Part shown: positions 43,240 to 54,568 of the stretch, one piece after another | Numbering within the stretch: position 1 is the stretch's first letter | How the letters are laid out: each line of letters begins with the position of its first letter | Assembly (NCBI GenBank): GCA_963169105.1 | Contig: OY720639.1 | Span: 55,781,848-55,845,847 of the forward strand | Direction of reading: 5' to 3' | Origin: Ceriagrion tenellum | Taxonomy: Eukaryota > Arthropoda > Insecta > Odonata > Coenagrionidae | Length of the DNA stretch: 64,000 bases | Made by a program: the position numbers and the translations under genes | The notes under the pieces: model-generated | Seen by the model: only the letters and a program-made list of their open reading frames with translations | The model's database searches: none | What the model was told of the DNA's origin: nothing

Positions 43240-43885
43240 GTATCCACATATACATCCGCATATTACCCTGCAAGCCACCACAAGAGTGTTTGGCAGGGGG
43301 TGAATTATCACCTACGTGAACTTCAGTGAAGAAATCAACTTTCACCAACAAGTACCGCACTATCGGTATGCTACAAATGCTACATAAACTACTAAACTAA
43401 TCTAAAATGTTACTATGTAAACATGACACAAGAGTCATTCAGGGAATATGCAAAACATGGTGCTAGCACTACTTGGAATATTTAGAAATATGCATTAGTG
43501 GGCATTTCTGTTATCAGCTTCACTACCAGTCAACTAACCTTCTTCAAAGTCATAAGGCAGTCGTTATGGTCTCTTATCGATCACGGGAAAAAACGACATT
43601 TTAAACCTATATTTTCTACAATCTATAACCCTTATTTTATTTATATGATTTGATCTACCGTAGTATGTTAGAGTTCTTTAGATATTGAGGACTTCGTCGG
43701 AAAATAATCCGGTTTTGAATTCATATAAAATATTGTCTGTGTTTCAATCGACGGTCTAAAAGCGATTTTCATCCAAGTTGTTCCAAGAGGGCAGTAACGC
43801 TAACAAGACTATCATAACGGCCTTTCACGTATCTTTCTGATCTTCTCTGCACGCGTTCTAGCCCTGTTTTTCAGCCTGGTATGAC
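43240..43885 (-). mobile_element. LINE family A2, 3' portion
   Basis: On the minus strand, reading across frames from about 43870, Arg-Val-Gln-Arg-Arg-Ser-Glu-Arg-Tyr-Val-Lys-Gly-Arg-Tyr-Asp is followed by Leu-Glu-Gln-Leu-Gly-Trp and the Val-Phe-Ser-Arg-Asp C-terminal motif (about 43600). Several stops break it. The 3' UTR runs to the CTGCAAGCCACCACAAGAGTG tail at 43260-43290. It has the same order as the interrupted plus-strand copy at 18530-19535. Confidence 0.7.
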
Positions 43886-44084
43886 GTAAGCTACTTTTTA
43901 ACAATTGTTTACGAGGTGTATCCTAGTTACAGTGGGTTATTATGGTAGTTAGATTACCTCTACAAGTTAATTAAATACGATACGCAACCATGATGTATTA
44001 GCATCCGTTGCAGATGTGAGACTTGGATACAAATGAGCTATGGATTTTTCCGAGATCTGTTGCCTTTGATCGGCGATATATGCG
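43886..44084. other. Unassigned spacer
   Basis: Nothing recognised. Confidence 0.3.
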
Positions 44085-44420
44085 GACAATCATGGAGAAA
44101 GGGCGAAATACATTTAATGGGAATACATTAATAAATTATATTTTTTGCTTTCTGTTAATCCATAGGCTTTCTGGCGACTGCTTTTCTCTTAATGCCTTTT
44201 CTATGCCTTCTCTCCGACTAATTCTGGGCATTCCTGTTTTTTTTCTAACACATGGAATCCACATTAAAATTTGCTTAGATTATTTCTCGTTTGTCATAGG
44301 TTGTATGTGTCCATAGAACACTAGCTGTTTTTTAAATGTAATTGCCTATTGTGTGGGTGACTCCCATTTTATTTCTTATTCTCTCATTCGTAATTCTTTC
44401 CTGTCTGAATGTAATGGGTA
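44085..44420 (-). mobile_element. LINE relic, family E (RTE-type tail)
   Basis: The minus strand reads, across frames, Leu-x-Phe-Tyr-Gly-His-Ile-Gln-Pro-Met (about 44330-44300), Trp-Ile-Pro-Cys-Val-Arg-Lys-Lys-Thr-Gly-Met-Pro-Arg-Ile-Ser (about 44260-44215) and Arg-Glu-Gly-Ile-Glu-Lys-Ala-Leu (about 44205-44180). This order is that of the basic tail after the reverse transcriptase thumb in RTE-like LINEs. It is heavily decayed. Confidence 0.55.
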
Positions 44421-44811
44421 TGAATGATTTTGATAAAACAATTACCGATGTACTATATAGGATCTAAGTTGTGCAAGCTAAGTTCCCCATTTCACAAGTC
44501 TCTCTGGAGTGCATACACGTACCATTTCCCTTGTTGAAGGCCTGGTATTTTTCGTCAAAAACCTCGGAAAGTAGTTCGGTTAGGGGCTAATATTTTGGTA
44601 TCTTTGTAAGAGTAAGATATTTTTCTTTAAATTGAGATCAATTTCAATTATTTATAGGTGAGATGATATTTTGCTCGAACAACCTTTAGGGAGCAGTTAA
44701 CTTTTTATGGAAAATATACATTCTGAGCAAATGCCTCCTTTAAACCTTTTATACGTTGATTTAGATCAGTTATTTGCCGTGGAGCATGTAAATGAAAAAA
44801 TCCCTTGGAAA
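44421..44811. other. Unassigned DNA
   Basis: Nothing recognised. Confidence 0.4.
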
Positions 44812-44975
44812 ATTATTTCAGTGGCCCACCACACGAAGTGTAGCTTTGTGAGGTGCTGAAATCTGGATGTTTGTTATTTCGCACATTGATACCCATTTAA
44901 GGGGGATTCGAACCCGTATCCCTCGATTTCTGGCCGGGTGCTTTAGTCAGTAAAGCTACAGAGGCGTTCTCTTCC
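44812..44975 (-). mobile_element. tRNA-derived SINE family S1, copy 1
   Basis: The minus-strand head (about 44970-44895) has the tRNA-like ACGCCTCTGTAGCTTTACTG and B-box region GGGTTCGAATCC. It matches copies at 45230-45290 and 45345-45890. The body is short and ends near 44812. Confidence 0.65.
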
Positions 44976-45290
44976 TCTGTGGATTTTTGTGACCTTTAAG
45001 GGACCAGATGTTCTCGACTGCCGGACGTACAATGTAACAAGCAGTCACTTGTCGTACGCTGAGCGCCACAGCCCAAGAGGAAAGGCCGCACTTTGAACTC
45101 AAGATGGTGTTCACACTTTTTCACTGATTTTGAGTCAACCGGGATTAGTTGCGGATTAAACCGTACGGAGTGACCCGCAATGCACAATTGTGCGATATTC
45201 CTCAGAGGAAAAATCATCCGTCTTGACCGGGATTCGAACCCGGATCCCTCGAATTCCGGCCGAGTGCTTTAGTCAGTTAAGTTGGATTTC
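44976..45290 (-). mobile_element. tRNA-derived SINE family S1, copy 2 (long body)
   Basis: The minus-strand head is near 45290-45225 with B box GGGTTCGAATCCCGGTC. It is followed by the body words CCTCTGAGGAA, GCATTGCGGGTCACTCC, TTGACTCAAAATCAGTG and CAGTCGAGAACATCTGGTCC, ending near 44976 at GGTCACAAAAATCCACAG. This is the fullest copy of the family in the window. Confidence 0.7.
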
Positions 45291-46010
45291 GAACATCTGG
45301 TCCAGTAAAGGTCACAAAAATCCTCAGGGCCAAAGGACGCCTCGGTAGCTTAACTGGTTAAAGCACTAGGTTGTAAAGGACCAAACAGGGACTGGGAAAT
45401 AATTAAAAACATTTTTGGAGACTTCGACACATTCGGAGATGGAGATATTGGAGAAAAGAATCTGTTAACACTAAATTTTAAATTATTTCCTGCCAAGAAA
45501 AGTATCATCTTAACAGAACTAATAGCAACTTTCGTGGAAAGTGAAACAGGTCAGAATAATATAAGATCGGCTTTAACCGTGAAATTAAAATAGTAAATAA
45601 ACAGTTTCCCTCCTCAGAGCATGAAAAGGCATGGCTGCTCAACGTCTTTTAATAGTATTCTATGTAAATAAGAGATAAAAAAACTAAAATATGTAAAATA
45701 CATTCATGTATGTGTCTAAAAAATACTTTAAACAAAAATGTATTGTAAATGTATGTCTTTGGAGCGGATCTTTTTTTTGCCTTGTATGCTAATGAATGTA
45801 CTGTAATATGATACTGTTATAAAAGAAAATCATTGGAACAAAAAAAAGCACTCGGTGGGAAATCGAGGGTTCCGGGTTCGAATCTCGATCAAGGCGGATT
45901 TTTTTTACTCTGTGGAATTCCGCACGTTGTGCATTGCGGGTGAATCCGTAAAGTTTAATCCGTTGCTAGTCCCGGGTGACTCAAAATCAGAATCTAAGTT
46001 ATTCTTTACT
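45287..46010 (+). mobile_element. SINE family S1, copy 3, split by an insertion
   Basis: The head starts GACGCCTCGGTAGCTTAACTG (about 45339) and stops after AAAGCACT (45360-45367). It resumes at AAAGCACTCGGTGGGAAATC (45845 on) with B box GGTTCGAATCT (45875-45885) and the S1 body to about 46010. Positions 45287-45340 are an inverted copy of the S1 3' end. Confidence 0.75.
45368..45844 (+). mobile_element. Retroposed LINE 3' fragment with 8-bp target duplication
   Basis: It is flanked by AAAGCACT at 45360-45367 and 45845-45852, and the right copy is preceded by an A run, so insertion was by target-primed reverse transcription. The frame 45369-45593 encodes 74 residues to a stop: Asn-Arg-Asp-Trp-Glu-Ile-Ile-Lys-Asn-Ile-Phe-Gly, then an acidic and hydrophobic stretch ending Ala-Leu-Thr-Val-Lys-Leu-Lys. 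I take it as the C-terminus of a LINE ORF but do not recognise the family. About 250 bases of AT-rich 3' UTR follow. It is the youngest event in this cluster. Confidence 0.75.
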
Positions 46011-47559
46011 CAAATTAAGTTATCACTAATGCTGACAGCTTGGCAATATTTCCTGGGAGAAAAACACCTGAATATAATAACTCATGAAGACGTGGACGGT
46101 TTTTTTTTCTTGAAATATGACGTAAAAATGACACTAGACATAATAAGTATATTTTTGTATGACGTCTCTGTGCATTTTTAATTTAATAGATCTCAGTTCC
46201 TTCTCTTATGTAACCTGGAAATGATTTTAGAGTAATCTCATGCTCTGGCAATGTCCTAAAGTATCTGATTAATATATTTAATGAGCGTTTTTAAAAGGCT
46301 GATATTTCATTGCGTATGAGATAAATGCACTATAATTATTATACTTATTATATATAGATTGTTCGAAACATGTTACATTCTTTTACCAGTCAATAAAACG
46401 TGAAATTCCGCATATTCCTTCAAAAATGTATATCAGGAAGCATTTATTTTTTGCAATTGAATTTTGTAATGTGGATAAAAAGAACCTGACATCTAGCGGC
46501 TTGGGAGGCAATGCTGCAGCCGCAGTGGCAGTGACAATTGTATATTGCGGCCAGGTTTATTGCCGCTGTAAAAGAACATTGTATTTTTAATTTACTACTT
46601 ATAGTTGGTCAAATATGTTGTATATCAGAACTCAGTAAGTTGCAAATGTCTTCTCGACTCCATTCTGTCGTTATGCTGATGGTTCTTTGCGCCTGGCTTC
46701 GTGTCACATTAACTGAGCCATTTCCTCGACGAATTCTCTGCTTTCGTACACTACTTTCTTGGGCTTATTGTGATTGACAGTGCTTTTCAGCACCTTCCTC
46801 GGCAAAATCTAATCCGATGGCAATATTTTGCGACAGCTATTCGAATGATAATAAAAATATTCATCAATGAGAAGAACGGAAGACGCTATGTACTTAATAC
46901 TATAATTATGCGGAGGGAAACTCCATTCTCGAGAACTCTATTATTTGAGGGCACAGGAGTCCTCGTATATCAACAAACTGCCCATCGTAAGGGATAGCAT
47001 AAAATTTTTTGAAGGAAGGCTTATACTCATGCGTGAAATTTTTTTAGGAAACTTCCGGAGAAGATATCTCAGTTTCAAAAAGATCTCTATAAGCTTGTAG
47101 CCTTTTTAGCTTGTAGCCAACCCTACAAAATCCGTGTTGGCATGCATTATTTTAGGAAACATGCAATGGACGAAGAGAAAAAACTCTCAGTTCAATCAGC
47201 TTTACGGGCACTTGGAAGCCTCATGCTCTTATATCATTTGATGGATTTTTTCCGAGCAATTAATCGAAAGTTGCTGCTTGCACGGTACAAGAGTTTACTT
47301 GTTTACACCGTAATGAACGAATGTACGACTTGTTTTCATAATGAACGAGCTATGTTGAGGAAAAAAATTTGCAAAATATTTCTGGGGTAATATATTGATT
47401 GACATAAGACAGCGATCGGGTAGTTAGAAGTAAAATATGGGTGACTCATTTCAGTGAACCGCCTCGGGTTCCTCAGTTGGCTGAAGACGGTTCGTGCTTT
47501 GACCAACCATACAGTGCCACGAAGTGTATCGTTAGTTTTGGTCAAGACTGTACATGCTT
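46011..47559. other. Unassigned DNA
   Basis: Short open frames (60-108 codons) have no recognisable motif. No repeat is identified. Confidence 0.4.
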
Positions 47560-48190
47560 CTACTTCGAATCGGACAGAAACACTTCCTAGTCGACGAGAG
47601 CGATGACACAATGGAGGGAATTTGATGTAGGGTCGATGTGCGCTGACGACGCCGTCTGGCGTGGGACCCGGAAAAAAAGATAACACGACGACACTGCCCC
47701 TTGACGGGGAAGGAATGAACAAGATTGTGGGCGTGTGTGACAATTGAGTATCGAGCGGGCGAAGCGAGGAATGGCGAGATGCATCGCGAGATAATTCATT
47801 TCTCGCCTGGTTCATTATGCGAGTGCGGGTGCGATATTCCTTATGGGGAACCTCTTGTGTTCTCGCTGGCCCATACTAATGTTCCGCGAGCCGTCGAAGT
47901 CATTCCCTCGTCGGCCACTTGAAATTGGCGGCGCGCGGGTGAGGATGAATCATTCTAATTTCCCAGCGTTCGAGGCGTGATGCGTGCGCCTCACGCGAGT
48001 GCCTGCTTGCTTCGCAGTGGCTGATAACATCGTGGCGAGCCGCTTTAAGGTTTACGCGCCGTGACGGGAAATATAACTAAGTGTTTATTTATTTACGTCA
48101 AGGATGCGAAATGAAATGAAGCCGTCCTCCGTATTAAGTTTCGTCGCAGTTTTCGTGACGATGAACGATCGTAAGGAGCGGTGGAACGAC
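47560..48190. promoter_or_regulatory. CpG-rich non-repetitive segment
   Basis: CpG is much denser here than in the neighbours (GAGCGGGCGAAGCGAGG near 47750, GGCGGCGCGCGGGTGAGG near 47927, GTGCGCCTCACGCGAGTG near 47985). No element of the window matches it. It could be a host CpG-rich promoter or an unmethylated regulatory region, but no TATA, exon or transcript evidence is visible. Confidence 0.25.
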
Positions 48191-49952
48191 TTACTGGTCG
48201 AATGTGTAATGGAACTTTGTTTGGGATCTTACGATTAGGTTTTGAACCGGAAGATAAGTGCACCACCAACACTCCTTACTGGAGCCAATGTTTCAGCATT
48301 TAGAAATTATTAAAATTAGGTATTTAAGTTTCGTCAAGAGGTCTTATTATTTTTGGTACATTTTCACTGGTGAAGAATGATTTTGTTTTAAATATGGGGT
48401 ACAATTTTAGATCAGAAATGTATGTACATAGATATATCAGATTCAAGATCTAGATCTAGATCAGATATATCAGGAAAATATATCGATGGAGAAAGATCAA
48501 TTGCTATTTGTTCTAAATCAGGATTCTTAGTTTGAAAAATTTATCCTACGAAGCTCACGAGAAGTTATCTAAGAGTTATCATTGTAACACCGCAGCACTG
48601 TTACTAGAGAATCAGCGCCCTTGGCAAATCAAGATTAAGCAAATTTTAACCATTTGGATCCAATTGGTTGCTATCACGATGTTATCACTAAACAAAACTA
48701 TTATCACAATATATTTTGACGCTTCATTTCGCACTTCCATCACCCTGGTGGCTCGTAGGGTTTTATGTATATAGATATCATTGACACTCGTGATGAATAA
48801 CTTAAGAACTATGATTGTATTTTATGGGTGATGAGAATTCGTTAGGTTCACTATAATGTCCTTACCTAATACGAAACATATAGAGGAAATGGAGAGAATA
48901 CTGCGACGGAGAATTGAAAAAGAAAAAGCATACCACAAAATAACAAATGCGTTGAAAATTTTTCAAGACACATGGGGAGAAAGTAATATCTTACTAACGG
49001 AAGAAGGAAATTTCAACGAGGGAATTTGGAGACAATAGTGACAAGGACAACCCCCTATCCAGGCGAACGGGTGAAGGGGCGGCTTTTCGGCGGCGGGGCT
49101 AGGGGTCGAGAGATTGTGGTATCCAGCCCCTTTGGATCGACCCTCCTGACGCCTGCCAACCCACGAGACCGTCCTGGATCGAGACGAAGAATATTACCAA
49201 AAACAGATAATAGTAATTTTTAAAAATGGGGACTGTAAAATAACATAAAATGATTTTTTTAATGAAATAAGATTTCAAAATATGATGAATGATGAATAAA
49301 TAAGGAAATGATGAGAGCATAAAAAAGTTACCCATACAGTACCCTATAATAATAATAATAATGTCCTTACCTTTAAGGTACATACATGTATGGCGAGGGC
49401 ACTTCGTCATCGGACTATAGCCTGACAACCAGAATAATGACCATATTGCTAATCCCAACTCTTAATCACTTTCTTGTGGATAGCACGACAGAATGGACGA
49501 ATTAGCGGATGTAATGCCAGAATATCAATCATATGTTTGAAATGTGAGGCAAATAACTCTTGAAACATACATTCGATACTTATGTAATGGGTATCATATC
49601 CATCACTCTTGGGTTGGCAGCCCTTGTAGTATTAACAATGACGTATTGTATTGTGTATTATTGTTGTATGTGTGATTGTTGTATTGATGTATTGTTGTAG
49701 TATTGTACAATGTAGTATAAACGAGGAGTTTGTTTAAAAGGGGGAGAGAGACAGTGTCGAGCCGAGTCGAGTAAAAGTGAGTGGTAGTGAAATTGTGTGA
49801 AAGGAAAAAGAAGTGGGAGACGGTGTTGATTGAGTGAGTTGAATGTGAGACGGTGTTAAAGGAAGTTTGTATTACTAAATACATGAAAAAGTGGGAGAAA
49901 AACGAGTGTTACATTATAAAGAAATAAAACGAGTGTTACACTTAGTGCTCTA
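48191..49952. other. Unassigned; a LINE tail at 48735-48775
   Basis: CACCCTGGTGGCTCGTAGGG, TTTTATGTATATAGAT near 48741 resembles the 3' tail of the A2/B LINEs. Repeated AGATCTAGATC words lie near 48445-48470 and a (TAA)n tract at 49346-49362. A 60-codon Lys/Glu-rich frame (48856-49038) is unrecognised. Confidence 0.35.
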
Positions 49953-50219
49953 CACCACGTTTACCAATCGATCTCTGATCGATGTGAACTCGGACCGATC
50001 TGAACATTCTAAGCCAGCCGACTCGGATCGCCTGGTTTATCAATGCGAAATCGATTGAAATATTGATTTGAATCGGTTCATATCGATTTGAAATCTCAGA
50101 CTGGCAGAGAAAGCGGGCCGAGGTAGCCCGCTTCTCATTTCTGTCCCATCAGCCCGTTGCGTTTACCAGACCGACCTGAACCGGCCAAACTGATCTGAGT
50201 TCGATTGGTAAACGTAGTG
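49953..50219. mobile_element. MITE, 267 bp
   Basis: The left TIR CACCACGTTTACCAATCGA (49953-49971) is inverted at the right as TCGATTGGTAAACGTAGTG (50201-50219), with one mismatch in 19. An inner partial repeat GTTTACCAGACCGACC lies at 50161. TA dinucleotides lie at or within a base of both ends, so a TA target is possible. It is non-coding. Confidence 0.85.
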
Positions 50220-51454
50220 ATAGATTCTACTCGATTTTACCCTAGCTTTAACCAGGAATGCGGATTAATATTAATCAATAAACAAAATGAGTAAGGAGAC
50301 TCCGCATTAATGATGTAAGTGCATGCTGATTTCTAGTTAAGTTATCTATGGAAAACAGTGAAGTTGCTAAATTAGTGCGTTAGCCCGCAAGCGCTATAGG
50401 GAAATGAGGGTCAACGAAGATGGCGGACTGGCTTCAGCTTCAAGCATTGGCCAGCATGGCTAGTCCCCTCTCCAAGTACCTCAATGGTCCTTACCTACGG
50501 AGCGGACTTCATATCACGGGGAAAATGTTTTTTAATGTGGAACTGGAAGGAGAATATTCTAACAGCCGTCAACTCTTGCTTTGAAGTACGGAAGATCTTC
50601 CTTAAAACGTATTGGTCAAAACCAGTGTCAGAGAAAAGAAGGTTGAAAGCATGGAAATGTAACATTTGGCGAAGAACGATGACGTTCAAATCATTGGAGA
50701 AAATTTCCTATGAGAAAGTCCTACAAAGATTGAAAAGCTCACTAGTTTTCGTTTGAATATGAATACATAACAAGAAAATCACTCCATTCTCTAAAAGTAT
50801 GCTATACTTTTGTGTCGATGAAAGGGATATATTTGCACCATATTGTGAAGTAAGCGACACAGATCCTTTTGCACAGAAAATTCCAGGGACAATTCTCACA
50901 GACTGAGCAAGACATGTAATTATTTCCTGAAACAGACAGCCGATTGACACCGATGACCAAGAATGGTTGGGTGGGGAAGGAAATTGGCAAAAATACCAAT
51001 TGGTGTTCCACCTGTCTAATGGTATGATTCCAGGATACCACATAACGATGAGCGAATCGCCTTTAGAAATGTTGGTATTGCTGTTGGAACCGGCGGTGAC
51101 GTGGAGCGGTGGCACGTAGCCTCATGGCACTTGACATACCCATATTTTGTTATAACTCGATTAATATGTACCGATTTTCGAATAATCGCGAAGCAATATT
51201 TTCACATCATCAAAATGGTGGATATTAAATATCAAGGTATCATTCAGAGAAAAAAATACATATCAATATGTCATTTTCGCATAAAGTTCTGATTCCTCGC
51301 CGTAAATCCGTCTCGTAATAATGATTTTATCGGGACTAAAATTTCAAAATCTAATTCTTGCGTAACTTATACCACTGCATGTCTGGTTATTTTCCCCAAG
51401 TAGACGGACGTATGCTTAAGTTATATTTGGCCCAAGAATTTCTTTACTTGCCTG
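50220..51454. other. Unassigned DNA
   Basis: The overlapping open frames at 50484-50756 (plus) and 50708-51115 (minus) have no recognised motif. Confidence 0.4.
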
Positions 51455-51680
51455 AAAAGTTATAAAAACAAGCACTCCTTGACAATTGGCACTCCAGCCA
51501 CCTTAATACGTTCGCAATCCGACTCTCATCTATTCTCTCGACCTGACTACGCCAATGAGGCACGTTCCTTTCACATATGTATATCCATTTCGGGAGCACA
51601 TATTCCAAATTATTTACTCGCCTAGTCATTCTTACCTTTATCCTTCATAATTCTTCCTCAGATTACCTTAGCTTCAGATA
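51455..51680 (-). mobile_element. LINE family C, internal fragment
   Basis: The minus-strand frame includes Ile-Cys-Glu-Arg-Asn-Val-Pro-His-Trp-Arg-Ser-Gln-Val-Glu-Arg-Ile-Asp-Glu-Ser-Arg. This is the same segment as Met-Tyr-Glu-Arg-Ser-Val-Leu-His-Trp-Phe-Gly-His-Val-Glu-Arg in the copy at 24680-24745. It has shifts and is dead. Confidence 0.7.
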
Positions 51681-51794
51681 TGGCGTGGAGAGCGCACATG
51701 CAATACATACGCGGCACAGCATTAAAGAAACTTGGATTTTTGAAGCATGTAATAGGAATATCCTCGGTGGAGAAGGAGAGGTGCTAATCCCCTC

Positions 51795-52310
51795 TGGTTT
51801 GGCCGCATCTTGAATACGCAGCGAGCATTTGGGACCCTGGACAGAAAGATTTAACCAAAAAAACCAAATACAGAAAAACGCTACGTGCTTTGTTAAAAAA
51901 AATTTCTACGAACCAACATAGGGTGTTTCTCAGCTTTTAGAGATATTAGGTTGAGGGCCACTGGAAAATCGGAGGCTGCACGCTAGGCTTAGATTGCTTG
52001 AGGAATCCACAACTGGTGTATTTTAGAGCGACATAGAATTTATTATTTTGGTGCCACACTATATCTCTAGGTCTGACAGGATTGATAAAACGAGATGGAT
52101 ATGATTGCCGAAGAGATAGGTATGCTAAAATTCCTTCCTTCCACGTACTATGAGTGATTATAATAGCTGTACTTAAAACACACCCTGAAACACTTCACCG
52201 TTTCATCTCCCAAAACCTCACCCTTTACTCCTTTACACGCTTGGTGTCCTAACACTCGCTGTCACTCGCCCTTGAGGCGGCTAGCATGGTGGTAAGTAGA
52301 TGCAGACAAT
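51795..52310 (+). mobile_element. LINE family D fragment
   Basis: CGCAGCGAGCATTTGGGACC, AAAGATTTAACCAAAAAAA, GTGTTTCTCAGCTTTTAGAG, TGCCGAAGAGATAGGTA and the GGCGGCTAGCATGGTGGTAA tail follow the order of 35260-35760. It has many stops. Confidence 0.7.
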
Positions 52311-53511
52311 TCTCATGTTCCTCCTACCCGCTGCATTTAGACTACAAAATCCGGAATCCCTAAACAGTAAATCGAGGGCGAGTGTTTTTTGCCCAAATTT
52401 ATATTAACCTTAGTAGACTGACAGAATAAATTGATATTTAAGCTCTGTCAATACATTCTGTCAGATTGTGGACTCTTTGACCTTTTGTTCAGTATTGAAG
52501 TTTTTATTAATGTATTCTTAAGCTGCTATAAAATTGAGGTAAATTTCCGTTGAAAAAGAAGTCCCGTTTTAATTTTAAGTAAATGCTCTGATTCTGTAAG
52601 TAGCCATGTTTAAATCAACCGTATATGCGTTGAGGTATGACAACACCAGTCCTCAGTTGCGTTCGCTGGGAGCGTATTATGTAGCTTATTGATATATACA
52701 AGGAAAGTATGAAAATTAGTCAACGATAAAAAATGTGTAAATTATTGATTTATTCGGTGGAAAACTCACTGTACATTATTTATCAGCTTAGTATTGGCCA
52801 TGCATAATTATTGTTCATTAAAACATAATCAACAATTAAGTGTGGGAAAATTCTCCCAGCTCGGTTCTCACCTCTCCTTGGCATGAGGTACCTGCAAAAA
52901 GTTTGGAATTGCGATCAGGTAGCAGAATACTTTTTGAAAAAAAAATGGCCCAAGTATGCTTTGTCATTCAGTACACTTATGGCCTTCTTCATCTGTTATG
53001 GGAAGGATTATAATTAAGGTGAGATCACGGTCAATATGGCTGGGACAGGGATGGGGATTCATTTCTTAATTGTTCTCTGTTATGCTTGAGCCTCCATTGT
53101 TAATTGTTCGCATTGTATTTCGCATTGTTCATTTAGAAGCTGTTACTATGGCGCGCAAATGGTCAAGTACCCGTTTCAGCGAATTCATTACGGCGGAGGT
53201 CAGTACCTCGCAGAGCCATTTATTCATATTCCTGAGTCGTCCTGCGTTGGAAGGGACTCGGGAATCTCCTTATGAGTAATGGAGAACTATTCGCATATAC
53301 ATAAACGAATCAGGCGTTACTTTGAAGAAGTGAGTCATGTTGGCATTACTGGTGAAAAAATTGAATCTTGTACTCTTCCATTCACATGTAGATGTCTCAT
53401 CTTCTTTGGTCCTAGAAACAACTCTCATCATCGAAAGAAATTAGTGTGGAGCTTTACGAAATTTATTTTTTCCAATCAATAATAACCTTCTCGACCAATA
53501 TAATATAGATA
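52311..53511. other. Unassigned AT-rich DNA
   Basis: Nothing recognised up to the hAT target duplication. Confidence 0.4.
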
Positions 53512-53729
53512 ATATTAAGATAAGGTGACCATACGTCCCGCTTTTAGCGGGACATTCCCGATTTTTGACAATTTATCCTGCATCCCGCGGGGTTTTAAGA
53601 AAGTCCCGATTTTTAGAAAGAATGCACGACAAGCTAGGGAACGGCGGGAGAACGGGAAGGGAGTATACGGCTTCCATGTAGCTATTTCACCAGGATCTGA
53701 GTTTTACATTATTTTTTAAATTTTATGTT

Positions 53730-53990
53730 AACTTTAATAATAAAAAGAATTGTTGAGAACTGATTATCGGGAACTGCTTATCAAAGTTCGCCTTGATCAG
53801 TTGCTAGAATTCGACCACCATTGTTTGGACTTAACGAATAGGGGAATCTTTTTGGCATTGGCAGCGACGAAAACATTTTGTAGCTGTAAAATGAAGAGAG
53901 AACACTTTGTACACTTCCGCAGATTTTATTCTTATGGCGACATGTTTCGCTAGCGGACTAGCATCATTTGCAACATTGTTGTAAAGGAAT
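53730..53990 (-). mobile_element. Penelope-like fragment with decayed hammerhead motif, inside hAT
   Basis: The minus strand around 53985-53930 reads AAATGATGCTAGTCCGCTAG then CGAAACATGTCGCC. Stem II (GCTAG/CTAGC) and the GAAAC box fit a hammerhead, but the first box is changed from CTGATGA to CAAATGA. The upstream extent is uncertain. Confidence 0.5.
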
Positions 53991-54568
53991 TACATCTTAT
54001 AAAAAATTGAAAACGGAGGGGAATTTTAGAGAGGAGAAGGGTCAGGGTGTAAAGAGTTTGTTGGTCGTCCACGAAGTAACGCCTTCGCATAATGAGTTTT
54101 GTAACTATCACTACTACGATACACATCGTACTGCGTGCTAGGGCTAGTTAAACAAGTGATGTCAACAAATCAGCTATCCAGATGTTTTAGGTAAGTAAAT
54201 TATTTATTTATTTCATAAATACATGCATTTTCTTGAAATTAGCGGACAGTACTCGTATTATTTATATTTTATAGTGGCGGAAAAAAGTCTAGCGCCGGCC
54301 TTGAAAGTGACACGACTTACGCTACGGAAAATTCAAAGAAAAAATAATACAAGTTGGTATTGTTATTATTTAGAAAGAAATAGAGGATTAAATTAAAATA
54401 ATTTTTAAAATATTGTTGCTTTATAACAATCAAATTAATTTAATTTATAAACTAACTTATTAAATATGTTCATGTAATTATTTCTGTACCTACATACAGT
54501 GTTTTTAAGCAATATGTATTTAATAATTTATGACATAATTTAAAACTTTTTTTTACATTTTTAGCATA

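Noticed and set aside
47336..47815. 159-codon minus-strand frame
   Set aside because: Overlaps another frame in the CpG-rich area, has no motif and no homologue that I know.
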